Positions 51,456 through 60,584 of a stretch of DNA of 64,000 bases are shown piece by piece. Position 1 is the first letter of the stretch, and every line of letters begins with the position of its first letter. The notes under the pieces are model-generated. The model was not told where the DNA came from. It searched no databases and worked only from the letters and a program-made list of their open reading frames with translations. Location: the NCBI GenBank assembly GCA_963775275.1, contig CAVZII010000005.1:1550001-1614000 (forward strand), given 5' to 3'. Source of the DNA: JANWHQ01 sp963775275 (GTDB taxonomy: Bacteria; Pseudomonadota; Alphaproteobacteria; Caulobacterales; Caulobacteraceae). A program made the translations under genes and the position numbers.

Positions 51456-53189
51456 ATGGCCGCCGAAGCCGGCTACAGCAACATCGTCGCCTTCCTGGCG
51501 ATGGCCGGCGTGCTCGCGCCGCTGGTCAAGCGCTTCCGGATCAGCCCCATCCTCGGCTTCCTCGCCGCGGGCGTGGCGCTCGGGCCCCAGGGCCTCGGGC
51601 GCCTCGTCCCCCGCGCGCCCTGGCTCGACTGGATCACCGTCTCGAGGCCGGCGGAGGTGCGCGACATCGCCGAGCTCGGCGTCGTCTTCCTCCTGTTCTC
51701 CATCGGGCTCGAGCTGTCGTGGGAGCGGCTGCGCCTGATGCGCCGGCTGGTCTTCGGCCTCGGCGCGGTCGAGACCGGGGCCTGCGCCGCCCTGGTCGGG
51801 GCCGTCGCCTGGGCGTCCGGCCAGTCCTTCGCCGCCGCCTTCGCGATCGGGGCGGCGCTCGCCGTGTCGTCGACCGCCATCGCCGTTCCGGCCATGGCCG
51901 AGGCCGGGCGGCTGCACGCGCCCTCGGGCAGGGCGGTGTTCGCGGTGCTGATGTTCCAGGATCTGGCGGTCGCGCCGGTCCTGATCGCCCTCAGCCTGAT
52001 CGGCGGCCGCGGCGGCGGGCCGAACCCCCTGCTGGCGATCGGCGCAGCCTCGGCGGGCCTGATCGGCATCATCGTCGCGGGCCGGCTGCTGCTGCGGCCC
52101 CTGTTCCGCTCGGCCGCCGGCGCGAAGAGCCAGGACCTGTTCATGGCGCTGAGCCTGCTGATCGTGATCGGCGCGGGCCTCGCCGCCCACGTGCTGGGCC
52201 TCTCCATGGCGCTCGGCGCCTTCGTCGCCGGGATCCTCCTGGCCGAAACCGAGTACCGCCACGAGATCGAGGTGGTGATCGGCCCGTTCAAGGACCTGCT
52301 GCTCGGCCTGTTCTTCGTCTCCGTCGGGCTGGGCCTGAACGTGTCGCTGCTGGCGGCCGAGCCGGTTCTGATCCTGGGCGTGGCGGCCGGGCTCCTGGCC
52401 CTCAAGGCGTTGACCGCCGCCAGCGCCGGCCGGGCGTTCGGCCTGAAGGGCGCCGCGGCGATCGAGACGGGCCTGCTCCTGGCGGCGGGCGGCGAGTTCG
52501 CCTTCGTGGTGATCGCCCAGGCCCGGGGCGAGGGCCTGATCGAGCCGCGCCTGGCCGCAGCGGTCAGCGTCTCGGCCACCCTGACCATGTTCCTGATCCC
52601 GGCCCTGGCGGGGCTGGGCGCGTGGCTGGGAAGGGCCCGGGGCGTGGCGGAGACGGCCGCTGCGGCGGCCCCGCCGGCCGAGCCCGAGGCGCGGCCCAAG
52701 GTCCTGATCGTGGGCTATGGCCGCGTCGGTCGCCTGGTCGGCGAGATGCTGGCGCGCCACCAGATCGCCTGGCTGGCCATCGACCGTGATTCCCGCGCGG
52801 TCGAGGCGGCGCGGCGCCAGGGCCTGGAGGTCTACTTCGGCGACGCCTCGCGTCCTGAGCTGTTGCAACGGTGCGGCCTTTCCACCGCGCCCGGCGTGGT
52901 GGTGACCACCGACGAGCCCGAGGCCGCCGAGGCGGTGGCCGCGGCCGTGCGGCGCCTCAGGCCCGACGTCGCCCTGGTGGCGCGCGCCCGCGACGCGCGT
53001 CACGCGCGCCGGCTCTATGAGCTCGGCGCAACCGATGCGGTGCCCGAGACCGTCGAGGCGAGCCTGCAGCTGTCCGAGGCGGTGCTGGTCGACCTCGGCG
53101 TGCCCATGGGCTTCGTCATCGCCTCCATCCACGAGCGCCGCGACGAGATCCGCCGCGAGCTCGGCGCCGCCAAGGACGAGGCCGGCTAA
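51456..53189 (+). CDS. CPA2-family K+/H+ antiporter with TrkA-N domain (Kef-like)
   Basis: 577 residues. Twelve or so hydrophobic helices (residues 8-385) carry CPA2 features: FRISPILGFLAAGVALGPQG, LGVVFLLFSIGLELSWERLR, AVSSTAIAVPAM, and MFQDLAVAPVLIAL with the Q-D pair of the ion site. A cytosolic TrkA-N (Rossmann) domain follows (PKVLIVGYGRVGRLVGEMLA, VYFGDASRPELLQRCG). It probably exchanges K+ for H+, gated by nucleotide or glutathione adducts as in KefB/KefC; the ion is inferred. ATG at 51456 follows GGGAGG. Its stop overlaps the queG stop. Confidence 0.88.
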   Translation: MAAEAGYSNIVAFLAMAGVLAPLVKRFRISPILGFLAAGVALGPQGLGRLVPRAPWLDWITVSRPAEVRDIAELGVVFLLFSIGLELSWERLRLMRRLVFGLGAVETGACAALVGAVAWASGQSFAAAFAIGAALAVSSTAIAVPAMAEAGRLHAPSGRAVFAVLMFQDLAVAPVLIALSLIGGRGGGPNPLLAIGAASAGLIGIIVAGRLLLRPLFRSAAGAKSQDLFMALSLLIVIGAGLAAHVLGLSMALGAFVAGILLAETEYRHEIEVVIGPFKDLLLGLFFVSVGLGLNVSLLAAEPVLILGVAAGLLALKALTAASAGRAFGLKGAAAIETGLLLAAGGEFAFVVIAQARGEGLIEPRLAAAVSVSATLTMFLIPALAGLGAWLGRARGVAETAAAAAPPAEPEARPKVLIVGYGRVGRLVGEMLARHQIAWLAIDRDSRAVEAARRQGLEVYFGDASRPELLQRCGLSTAPGVVVTTDEPEAAEAVAAAVRRLRPDVALVARARDARHARRLYELGATDAVPETVEASLQLSEAVLVDLGVPMGFVIASIHERRDEIRRELGAAKDEAG

Positions 53190-54299
53190 GCGGTCCACTC
53201 CGCGCGCGCGTCAGGATCAGTTTCGGCGCGCGCGCGCTCGGCCGCCAGGGCCGCGAACTCGTCCGCCGGCGTGAGCCGGCCGAGCGCCCAGGCCGCCGCG
53301 CCGCGCACGAGCGGCGAAGGATCGTCCAGGCGCGCGCGGGCCGCCGTCCCCAGCGCCGGATCGCCCGAGTTGCCGATGGCGTAGAGCACGTTGCGGACGA
53401 ACCGGTCGCGGCCGATGCGCTTGACCGCGCTCTTGCGGAACAGAGCCCGGAAGGCCTCCTCGTCCAGGGCGGCGAGCTCCGCCAGGAGCGGCGCGGTCAG
53501 GGCCTCGCGCGGATGGAAGGCCTGCTCGCGGGCGACGGCGGCGAACTTGTTCCACGGGCAGACGGCCAGGCAGTCGTCGCAGCCGTAGATCCGGTTGCCG
53601 AGCGCGGCGCGATGGCGGCGGGGGATCGGGCCCGCATGCTCGATGGTGAGGTAGGAGATGCAGGCGCGCGCATCGAGCTGGTAGGGCGCGGGGAAGGCCT
53701 TGGTGGGGCAGACGTCCAGGCACGCGCGGCACGAGCCGCACCGGTCTTCCTCCGGCGCGTCGGGCTCGAGCGCCAGGTCGGTCAGCACCGCGCCCAGGAA
53801 CAACCACGAGCCATGGGGCCGCGAGACCAGGTTGGTGTGCTTGCCCTGCCAGCCGATCCCCGCCGCCTGCGCCAGCGGCTTCTCCATCAGGGGCGCGGTG
53901 TCGACGAAGACCTTGACCTTGCAGTCGAAGGCCCGGGTCATCCAGCCGCCCAGGTTCTTGAGCCGTCCCTTGATCAGCTGGTGGTAGTCGTCGCCCCGGG
54001 CGTAGACCGAGATGACCCCCCGCTCACGACGGTCGAGGGCGGCGAGCGGTTCCTCGGCAGGTCCGTAGCTCAGACCCACGACCACGGCCGAGCGGGCCTG
54101 CGGCCACAGCGCCCGGGGATGGCTCCGCCTCGGCGCCTCGGTCTCCATCCAGTCCATCGTCCCATGCCGGCCGAGCGCCACGAACGCCTGGAGTTCGTGC
54201 GGAGGCCGGCCAGGGCGCCTCGACCGAGGCGACGCCGCAGACGTCGAAGCCGAGACGCCGGGCGCGCGCTATGATGGCGTCTTTGGGCGCGGGCGTCAT
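53186..54299 (-). pseudogene. queG: Epoxyqueuosine reductase QueG, frameshifted near 54200
   Basis: Cobalamin-dependent iron-sulfur enzyme for the last step of queuosine synthesis on tRNA. The first 34 codons (MTPAPKDAIIARARRLGFDV, CGVASVEAPWP) are in one frame and the rest (HELQAFVALGRHGTMDWMET onward) in another. Two 4Fe-4S motifs are intact (CGSCRACLDVCPTKAF, GCDDCLAVCPWNKF), followed by the HEAT-like tail. The span of 1114 bases is one over a multiple of three; removing one base near GGCCTCCGCACGAAC restores about 370 residues, the family norm. A sequencing error is plausible. Confidence 0.88.
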
Positions 54300-54346
54300 G
54301 GCGCTGAGATGCGCGCGACGGCGGCCGCCCGCAAGACGATGCGTGC

Positions 54347-54512
54347 CTAGTGTGGTGGATCAGAAGTTCGCATGACGATGGCGGCGCCCTCGGCTGCGAA
54401 CTTCTGATCCGTAAACCACACTAGAATCATACATTTGCTAGTGTCCTTATCGATTCCGAAGTTCGCATCCGCCTTGCAAATGCGCTGGCGAACTTCGGAA
54501 TCGGGACACTAG
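54347..54512 (+). repeat. Paired-hairpin CTAG element, copy 4 (A-linker-B)
   Basis: Hairpin A 54347-54424, linker AATCATACATTTG 54425-54437, hairpin B 54438-54512. It differs from copy 1, 49 kb away, at only about three positions, so one was copied recently or both are under constraint. All CTAG feet, both linker-side bulges and three GANTC sites are intact. The last CTAG (54509-54512) contains the stop codon of the fzlA gene on the minus strand. It separates queG and fzlA. Confidence 0.92.
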
Positions 54513-55195
54513 AAGTCGAGGTCGGCGTAGTGCGCCGAGGGCGTGATGCCCGGCTGGCGGTCGCCCAGCAGCAGGCGGAACGACGGACGGGACTTGATCT
54601 TCATGTACCAGGTCTTGACCGCGGGATAGCCGCGCCAGGGCACGTCGCCGAAGTAGTCGATGACCGAGATGTGCGCGGCCCCGGCGATGTCCGCGAGCGT
54701 CAGGCGCGAGCCGGCCAGCCAGTCGCGCGATTCCAGCAGGCCCTCCAGGTATTCCAGGTGGCCGCGCAGGCCCTCGCGGCCCTGGCGCAGCGCCGAGTGG
54801 TTGGGCGCGCCCAGGCCCAGGAGGCGCTTCTCCATCTTCTCGTGGATCAGGTAGGCGTTGACCTCGAAATCGAACTTGCGGTCGAACCACTGCATCATCC
54901 GCCGCGCCTCGGCCCGCGCGGCCGCATCGCGCATCAGCAGGGGCGGGTCCGGCTCGCTCTCCTCCAGGTGCTCCAGGATCGCCCGCGCCTCGCACACGAC
55001 CAGCCGCTCGCCGTCGCGCTCCTCCACCAGCACCGGGGTCAGGCCCGAAGGGTTCAGCTCGCGGAACTCGGGCCGTCCCTCGTAGTAGCGCTCGACCTGT
55101 TCGATGTAGTCGAGCTTCTTCTCGGCGAGCGCCAGGCGCACCTGCCTCGAGGCCGGGTCGAGCGGGAAGTGGTAGAGGGTGCGCTGGAGGCTCAT
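54509..55195 (-). CDS. fzlA: FtsZ-associated GST-fold protein FzlA
   Basis: 228 residues with thioredoxin-like and helical GST domains (RTLYHFPLDPASRQVRLALA, LNPSGLTPVLVE, WLAGSRLTLADIAGAAHISV, YFGDVPWRGYPAVKTWYMKI). It ends in SAHYADLDF, the tail characteristic of the alphaproteobacterial FzlA group; D227 is the penultimate residue, as in Caulobacter FzlA, where D227 is important. FzlA binds FtsZ, curves its filaments and regulates constriction. Adjacency to queG is also seen in other alphaproteobacteria. It could be catalytically dead as a GST. TAG stop lies within the copy-4 element. ATG at 55195. Confidence 0.78.
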   Translation of the reverse strand: MSLQRTLYHFPLDPASRQVRLALAEKKLDYIEQVERYYEGRPEFRELNPSGLTPVLVEERDGERLVVCEARAILEHLEESEPDPPLLMRDAAARAEARRMMQWFDRKFDFEVNAYLIHEKMEKRLLGLGAPNHSALRQGREGLRGHLEYLEGLLESRDWLAGSRLTLADIAGAAHISVIDYFGDVPWRGYPAVKTWYMKIKSRPSFRLLLGDRQPGITPSAHYADLDF

Positions 55196-55311
55196 GGCCG
55201 GCGGAGGGGAACGATCGCGCCGCAATGAACACCCGAGCCCTTACGTTCCAGTTACCATATCGCCGCGAACTGGGCTCCTCGCGGGCTTTACGCAAACTTA
55301 GACTTGGCCCC

Positions 55312-55340
55312 CTAGTGTCCCGGGCGAGTTCCGAGGAGCG
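55312..55340 (+). repeat. Possible half-element remnant beginning CTAGTGTCC
   Basis: CTAGTGTCCCGGGCGAGTTC resembles the outer arm of hairpin B (CTAGTGTCCCGATTCCGAAG) but has no partner arm. It lies 32 bases before the sterol-desaturase-like start, and the GAGGAG ribosome-binding sequence follows it directly. Confidence 0.35.
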
Positions 55341-55343
55341 GGC

Positions 55344-56177
55344 ATGCCCTGGTCGATCATCTTCGTGGGCGCGGCCTTCGTCGGATTCTCGGGCCTGGCC
55401 GTCCTGTTCCCCTGCAACCCGGGCCAGCGCCGCTTCCTGCCCAGGGGGCTGGCGGACGACGTCCTCTACTATCTGATGGCGGCCCTGCTCTACGGCGGGC
55501 TGACCTGGGCGATCGTGAGCCTGCTCGTGCGCGCCTCGGCGGGCGAGGGCGCCGGGGCGGCCCTCCAGTCCGTCAAGGCGGGATGGGGTCCGGCCGGGCG
55601 GCTGCCGCTCCTGGTCCAGGTTCTTGCGGTCATGCTGATCGCCGACATCTGCCAATACTGGCTGCACCGGGCCTTCCACGGTCGGGCGCTGTGGCCCTTC
55701 CATGCGATCCACCACGGCCCGCGCGAGGTGAACTGGTCGACCACCTTCCGGGTCCATCCGGTCAACTATGTGCTCTATTCGACCAGCGTCGCGGTGCTGG
55801 TCCAGCTCGCGGGATTCCGGCCGGAGGCCTTCGCCGTCGTGGCCCCGATCAACTTCTTCTCGGGCGCCCTGGTCCACGCCAACCTGAACTGGACTTTCGG
55901 GCCTCTGCGCTTCGTCCTGGCGAGCCCGGTCTTCCACCGCTGGCACCATTCGATGGACCCGGCCGCGCGCGACCGCAACTTCGCCCCGACCTTCGCCTTC
56001 CTGGACCTGATGTTCGGCACCTTCCACATGCCCAAGGGCGAGCTGCCCAGGGTCTTCGGCGCCGAGGGCGTGCCCGAGCACTTCCTCGGCCAGCTCGCCT
56101 GGCCGTTCATCGAGATCGCCGGACGGATCCGCCGATCCGCCAAGCCCTCGCCCGGCGCCCTGCCCACACGGCCGTGA
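55344..56177 (+). CDS. Sterol desaturase / fatty acid hydroxylase family membrane protein
   Basis: Di-iron membrane oxygenase of 277 residues. The three histidine boxes are present: HRAFH, HAIHH and HRWHH, with the companion VHANLNWTFGPL. Four or so hydrophobic segments carry them, with the boxes on the cytosolic side. Bacterial members hydroxylate carotenoids, hopanoids, sphingolipids or fatty acids; the substrate here cannot be told. GAGGAG precedes ATG 55344. The next gene's GTG overlaps its stop (GTGA), so the two are coupled. Confidence 0.88.
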   Translation: MPWSIIFVGAAFVGFSGLAVLFPCNPGQRRFLPRGLADDVLYYLMAALLYGGLTWAIVSLLVRASAGEGAGAALQSVKAGWGPAGRLPLLVQVLAVMLIADICQYWLHRAFHGRALWPFHAIHHGPREVNWSTTFRVHPVNYVLYSTSVAVLVQLAGFRPEAFAVVAPINFFSGALVHANLNWTFGPLRFVLASPVFHRWHHSMDPAARDRNFAPTFAFLDLMFGTFHMPKGELPRVFGAEGVPEHFLGQLAWPFIEIAGRIRRSAKPSPGALPTRP

Positions 56178-57307
56178 CGCCGTTCGATCCGGCCGCCGCG
56201 ACCGCCGCCTGGCTCGCCGCCATCCCGCCCGAAGCCCGGGCCCTGGCCGCCGCCCGCGGCGAGGCCGCCCACTGGCGCGCCCTGGCCGAGGTCCTCTTTC
56301 CGTTCGCCGCCGCCTGGGTCCTGACCCGCACGCGCCTCCTGGACCGGCTCGCCGCCGCCGTCGGCCCGCGCGCGGATGTGTTCGGCCGCTGGGCGGGATG
56401 CGCTGCGGCCTGGGCCGTGATGGCGACGGCGCTCCTGGCCGCCTTCGCCCTGGCGGACATCGCCGCAGGTCCCGTCGGCGTCCTTCCCGCCCTTCGGTCA
56501 GGCGCGCCGCTGGTCCTCCTGGCCACCGTCCTCGGGCCGGGAATCTCCTGGACCATGGCGCGGACGCCCAGGGCCTGGCCATGGGCGGTCGGCGCCGTCC
56601 TGGCGCTCGCCGCCTTCGCCCTGGTCTACGTCCCCTTCGCGTCGGCCTCGGGTCCCGCCCGGCTGCCGCAGCTGCAGGCCGGCGACCTGCGCGGCGGCCT
56701 CGTGCGCCTGATCGATCAGACCGGCCTCTCGGCCCGTGATGTCTATGTCTCCGGCGAGGCGGCGGTGGACGCCGAGGTGACGGGTCTTCCCGGCCACGCC
56801 CGGTTGGTGGTCAGCCGCGGCATGGCGGTGCAGGCGACGCCCGCCGAGGCGCGCGCCGGCGTCGGCCACCTGATCGGCCACTTCATGCACCGCGACCAGC
56901 TCTCCATGGCGCTGCTGCTGGCGGCGTTCGCCCTGGCCGGGACCTTGCTGGGCGCCCGGCTGTTCGCGCCGCTCGCCCGCGTCCTGCGGCGCGGCGGGCT
57001 CGAGCCGTCCGATCCGGCGGGACTTCCTCTGTGGGCGATGATCGCGATCGCCTGGATCGCAGTCTCGGCCGTCGCCTTCAACGCCTTCGACCGGGCGATC
57101 AATGTGCGCGCCGACCAGTACAGCCTCGACCACGCGCGCGAGCCGGACGGCCTCGCCGCGAGCCTGATCGCCGCGCCCCAGGCCGACCGGCCCGATCCGT
57201 CGTTCCTCGAGGAAGTCCTCTTCTACGACCACCCGCCGCTGAAGCGCCGCCTGTTGCACGCCATGAGCTGGAAGGCGGCCCACGTCGCCGACGGTCCGGG
57301 GGCTTAG
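56174..57307 (+). CDS. M48-like membrane protein with degenerate zinc site
   Basis: 377 residues, about five hydrophobic segments, laid out like M48/STE24 peptidases. The HExxH motif is replaced by HLIGH (about residues 232-236, VGHLIGHFMHRD), so the catalytic glutamate is lost. The later ExxAD ligand motif reads NVRADQYSLDHARE, with Asn for the zinc-binding Glu. A protease of normal mechanism is therefore unlikely; a scaffold or binding role is inferred. The rest of the protein is intact and codon use is normal, so it is not a decaying gene. It is coupled to the sterol-desaturase-like gene and overlaps the transporter stop by four bases. Confidence 0.72.
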   Translation: MTPFDPAAATAAWLAAIPPEARALAAARGEAAHWRALAEVLFPFAAAWVLTRTRLLDRLAAAVGPRADVFGRWAGCAAAWAVMATALLAAFALADIAAGPVGVLPALRSGAPLVLLATVLGPGISWTMARTPRAWPWAVGAVLALAAFALVYVPFASASGPARLPQLQAGDLRGGLVRLIDQTGLSARDVYVSGEAAVDAEVTGLPGHARLVVSRGMAVQATPAEARAGVGHLIGHFMHRDQLSMALLLAAFALAGTLLGARLFAPLARVLRRGGLEPSDPAGLPLWAMIAIAWIAVSAVAFNAFDRAINVRADQYSLDHAREPDGLAASLIAAPQADRPDPSFLEEVLFYDHPPLKRRLLHAMSWKAAHVADGPGA

Positions 57308-58284
57308 CGCGCCCCGGTCCGGTGTTCGTGATGATCCTCCTCGGCGAAGGCGCCGCCGTGCGGCCGGGCGCCTTCCTCCGGGTCGGGGTGGATGATGATG
57401 TCCGCCGCCGGGAAGGCTTCGAGCACCCGGTTCTCGGCCTCCACCACCACCTCGTGCGCCTGCTCGAGCGTCATGTCCGGGTCGAGCTCGGCGTGCAGCT
57501 GGATATGGACATAGGGCCCGGACGCGCGGGTGCGCAGCTGGTGCACGCCGCGCACCCGCGGGTCGGCGGTCATTCGGGCCTTGATCTCGGCGCGGTCGGC
57601 GTCGGGCAGCTCGTGGTCCATCAGCTGGTCGGCGCTGTCGCGGAACACCTGGACCGCGCCCCAGACGAGGATGGCGGCCACGATCAGGCCGGCCGCGGCG
57701 TCCCAGCGCGGCTCGCCCAGCCAGGCCGCCAGGGCGATGCCGACCAGGGCCGCGCCGTTGGAGACGAGGTCCACCGTATAGTGCGCCCGGTCCCCGGAGA
57801 CCGCCACCGAACGGGCCCTGCGCAGCGCCTGGGTCTGGGCGCGCACGAGCCAAAGGGTCAGGGCGGCCGAAACCGCCATCACCGCGATCGCCCAGCCGCC
57901 ATCGTGCAACGGCTTGGGCGCGACGAGGTGCTGGATCGCCTCCTGGCCCACGAGGGCGGCGGAGGCGAAGACCAGCCCCGCCTGCATCAGGCTGGCGAAG
58001 GCCTCGGCCTTGCCGTGGCCATAGCGGTGCTCGCGGTCGGGGGGCGCGGCCGCGTAGCGGACCGCCAGGAAGGTGCCGAGCGAGGCCAGCACGTCCAGGC
58101 TGGAATCGGCCAGGGACGCCAGCATGGCGATCGAGCCGGACACCCACCAGGCCGCGAGCTTGACGCTCGACAGGGTCAGGGCCACGGCGACCGACATGCG
58201 GGTCACCCGGCGCGTCAGGACGGCGGCCGCCTCGACGGAAAGGCCGGGCGTGCGCGCGTCGATCCGAGTCGCGTCATCGGCCAT
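57304..58284 (-). CDS. Cation diffusion facilitator transporter, FieF/YiiP type
   Basis: 326-residue inner-membrane metal/proton antiporter exporting Zn2+, Fe2+ or similar ions. Six helices; metal site residues lie in LADSSLDVLAS (D-x-x-x-D) and HYTVDLVSNG (H-x-x-x-D), as in YiiP. The cytosolic ferredoxin-like C-terminus has HIQLHAELDPDMTLEQAHEV and ends in an Asp/His-rich tail (EEDHHEHRTG). ATG at 58284. Its stop overlaps that of the M48-like gene (convergent). Confidence 0.9.
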   Translation of the reverse strand: MADDATRIDARTPGLSVEAAAVLTRRVTRMSVAVALTLSSVKLAAWWVSGSIAMLASLADSSLDVLASLGTFLAVRYAAAPPDREHRYGHGKAEAFASLMQAGLVFASAALVGQEAIQHLVAPKPLHDGGWAIAVMAVSAALTLWLVRAQTQALRRARSVAVSGDRAHYTVDLVSNGAALVGIALAAWLGEPRWDAAAGLIVAAILVWGAVQVFRDSADQLMDHELPDADRAEIKARMTADPRVRGVHQLRTRASGPYVHIQLHAELDPDMTLEQAHEVVVEAENRVLEAFPAADIIIHPDPEEGARPHGGAFAEEDHHEHRTGAR

Positions 58285-58458
58285 GAGCGGGAACTATAGG
58301 GTGGTTCCAAAAGGCGCCTAGCGAGAACGACTCGCAGGCCCCGGAACGGGTCGAGCCGACCTGTTCGCCCTGCCGCCGTCGTGATCATCGGCCGCGCGGA
58401 GGGGCGCGTTCGCGCACAGCCGCTATGCCGCGGGCGCGCCAGGCGCTATCTGCCGCCC

Positions 58459-59814
58459 ATGCGCCGCATCGCCATGCTGAAGGCCCCCTGGCGCGAGCCG
58501 CTCGGCGTGCTCGCCGCATCTGCCGATCGCGACTTCGCCATGGGCTTCCTGTCCGATGGCGCGGATGCGCGCGGGCGCTGGTCCTATGTCCTGGCCGAGC
58601 CCGAGGCGACGCTGACCATCTGGCCGGGCGACCGGCGAAATCCCTTCGTCGCCATGGCCGCTCTCTTGGGCGAGGCGGCGGCGAACGCGCCGGACGGGCC
58701 GCCGTTCCAGGGAGGGTTGGCGGGCCTCCTGGGGTATGACCTCGGCGCGCGGCTGGAGGCGGCCGGGCACCAGGGCCATCCGCAGTGGCCGGACGCGGTC
58801 TGCGGGCTCTATCTGGAGCTGCTCGCCTTCGACCACCAGACGCGCCAGGTCTTCGCGATCGGCCGCGGCCGGACCGAGGCGCAAGCCGAGGCCCGGGCGC
58901 GGCGCGCGCTGGGCCGGCTGGAGGCGGCGCCCGAGCTTCCCGAGCCGGCCCCCGCCATCGCCGAGGGGTTCGAGGTTCTGACGCCGGGCGAGGACTACGA
59001 GGCCTCGGTCGCCGCCGTCGTGGGCCGGATCGCGGCGGGCGAGATCTTCCAGGCCAACATCGCGCGGGCCTGGGGCGGGCGGCTCCTGGCCGGCCGCCGG
59101 CCGTTCGACCTGCTCCGCCGCCTCGCCGGCGCCAGCCCCGCGCCTTTCGCCGCCTATCTGAAGCTGCCCGGCCGGGCGGTGGTCTCCAACTCGCCCGAGC
59201 GCTTCGTCAGCGTGCGCGCGAAGGGCGCGCTCGACGTCGAGACCCGGCCGATCAAGGGCACGCGGCCCCGCGGCGCGGGGACCGAGGCGGACGAGGCGCT
59301 GAAGCGCGAGCTGCTGGCCTGCGAGAAGGACCGCGCCGAGAACCTGATGATCGTGGATCTGATGCGCAACGACCTGTCGCGGGTCTGCCCGGCCGGGACG
59401 GTCGCGGTCACCGAGCTCTTCAAGGTCGAGACCTTCGCCAATGTGCATCATTTGGTCTCCACCGTGACCGGTCGCCTGGCGCCGGGCCTGGCCAGCCTGG
59501 ACCTGATGCGCTCCGCTTTTCCCCCGGGCTCGATCACCGGCGCGCCCAAGATCCAGGCGATCAAGGTGATCGCCGACTACGAGGGCCCGCGCGGGCCCTA
59601 TTGCGGCTCGATGTTCTGGGCGGGCCTGGACGGCGGCGGCGATTCCAGCGTGCTGATCCGCACGGTCGCCTTCCTCGAAGCGGACGGCGGCTGGCGGTTC
59701 GAGGCCAGGGCCGGGGCCGGGATCGTCGCCGACTCCGATCCCCATCTGGAGCGGCTCGAGACCGAGGCCAAGATCGACGCCATCCGGCGCGCCTTCACGG
59801 ACGGTCCCGGATGA
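58459..59814 (+). CDS. pabB: Aminodeoxychorismate synthase component I
   Basis: Makes 4-amino-4-deoxychorismate from chorismate for folate. The 451-residue protein has the chorismate-binding core: AGEIFQANIARAW, the catalytic-lysine motif RPIKGTRPRG that marks PabB over TrpE, CEKDRAENLMIVDLMRNDLS, and FPPGSITGAPKIQAIKVI. ATG at 58459 is the start of family-like sequence. The pabC-like gene overlaps its stop (ATGA), so the last two steps of p-aminobenzoate synthesis are encoded together; the glutaminase partner PabA is not here. Confidence 0.93.
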   Translation: MRRIAMLKAPWREPLGVLAASADRDFAMGFLSDGADARGRWSYVLAEPEATLTIWPGDRRNPFVAMAALLGEAAANAPDGPPFQGGLAGLLGYDLGARLEAAGHQGHPQWPDAVCGLYLELLAFDHQTRQVFAIGRGRTEAQAEARARRALGRLEAAPELPEPAPAIAEGFEVLTPGEDYEASVAAVVGRIAAGEIFQANIARAWGGRLLAGRRPFDLLRRLAGASPAPFAAYLKLPGRAVVSNSPERFVSVRAKGALDVETRPIKGTRPRGAGTEADEALKRELLACEKDRAENLMIVDLMRNDLSRVCPAGTVAVTELFKVETFANVHHLVSTVTGRLAPGLASLDLMRSAFPPGSITGAPKIQAIKVIADYEGPRGPYCGSMFWAGLDGGGDSSVLIRTVAFLEADGGWRFEARAGAGIVADSDPHLERLETEAKIDAIRRAFTDGPG

Positions 59815-60584
59815 GCCCGGACGGGCTCGAGGACGACCGCGGGCTGCTGCTGGGCGACGGCCTGTTCGAGACCCTGCTCGTGGAGGCGGGCGAGCCGCGC
59901 GACTTCCAGGCGCACCTCGATCGCCTCGGGCGCGGCTGCGGCGTCATCGGCATTCCCGAGCCCGATCCCGCCCAGGTCCAGGACGCCGCGCGCGAAGCGG
60001 TCGGGGCGTCCGGGCTGCAGGGCGGACGGGCGGCGTTGCGGATCACCTGGACGGCGGGCCGGGGTCGGGGACTGCCGCGCCCGCCCCTGGCGCGGCCCCG
60101 GCTGGTCGTCGGCGCGAGCGCGGCGCCGCCGCCGGCAGGGCCGGCCAGGCTCCGGACATCGACGATCCGGCGCAACGAGACCTCGCCGGCCTCGCGGCTG
60201 AAGACCCTGTCCTACCTGGACAATGTGCTGGCCCGCCGCCAGGCCGAAGCCGCCGGGGCCGACGAGGCCCTGATGCTGAACACCCGCGGCGAGGCGGCTT
60301 GCTGCGCGGCGGCCAATCTCTTCTGGATCGCCGAAGACCGGCTCTTCACGCCGGCGCTCGACTGCGGCGTCCTGGACGGGATCGTCCGGGCCCGAGTGCT
60401 GGCGGCGGCGGCGGTCCTGGGTTTGGAGGCCAGCGAAGCGCGCGCCGCCTATCATCGGCTGGAGGCGGCCGAGGGGATGTTCCTCACATCGAGCCTGGCC
60501 GGCGTGCGGCCGGTCGCCGAGCTGGACGGACGCCCTGTCGCGGTCCATCCGCTGATCGAACGGATCAGCAGCCTGTGCAGGTGA
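59811..60584 (+). CDS. pabC: Aminodeoxychorismate lyase, class IV aminotransferase fold
   Basis: PLP enzyme that splits aminodeoxychorismate to p-aminobenzoate and pyruvate. The 257-residue protein has GLLLGDGLFETLLVE, the PLP lysine in SRLKTLSYLDNVLARR, GADEALMLNTRGEAACCAAA and GMFLTSSLAGVRPVAELDG. The position after pabB supports PabC over a branched-chain or D-amino-acid aminotransferase. Its last 20 bases overlap the 3' end of the TadE-like gene on the other strand. Confidence 0.88.
   Translation: MSPDGLEDDRGLLLGDGLFETLLVEAGEPRDFQAHLDRLGRGCGVIGIPEPDPAQVQDAAREAVGASGLQGGRAALRITWTAGRGRGLPRPPLARPRLVVGASAAPPPAGPARLRTSTIRRNETSPASRLKTLSYLDNVLARRQAEAAGADEALMLNTRGEAACCAAANLFWIAEDRLFTPALDCGVLDGIVRARVLAAAAVLGLEASEARAAYHRLEAAEGMFLTSSLAGVRPVAELDGRPVAVHPLIERISSLCR

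Noticed and set aside
5109..54512. Paired hairpins considered as a CRISPR array or as Rho-independent terminators
   Set aside because: There are no spaced identical short repeats with unique spacers. The hairpins lack T-runs, occur between divergent and co-directional genes as well as convergent ones, and are far longer than terminators.
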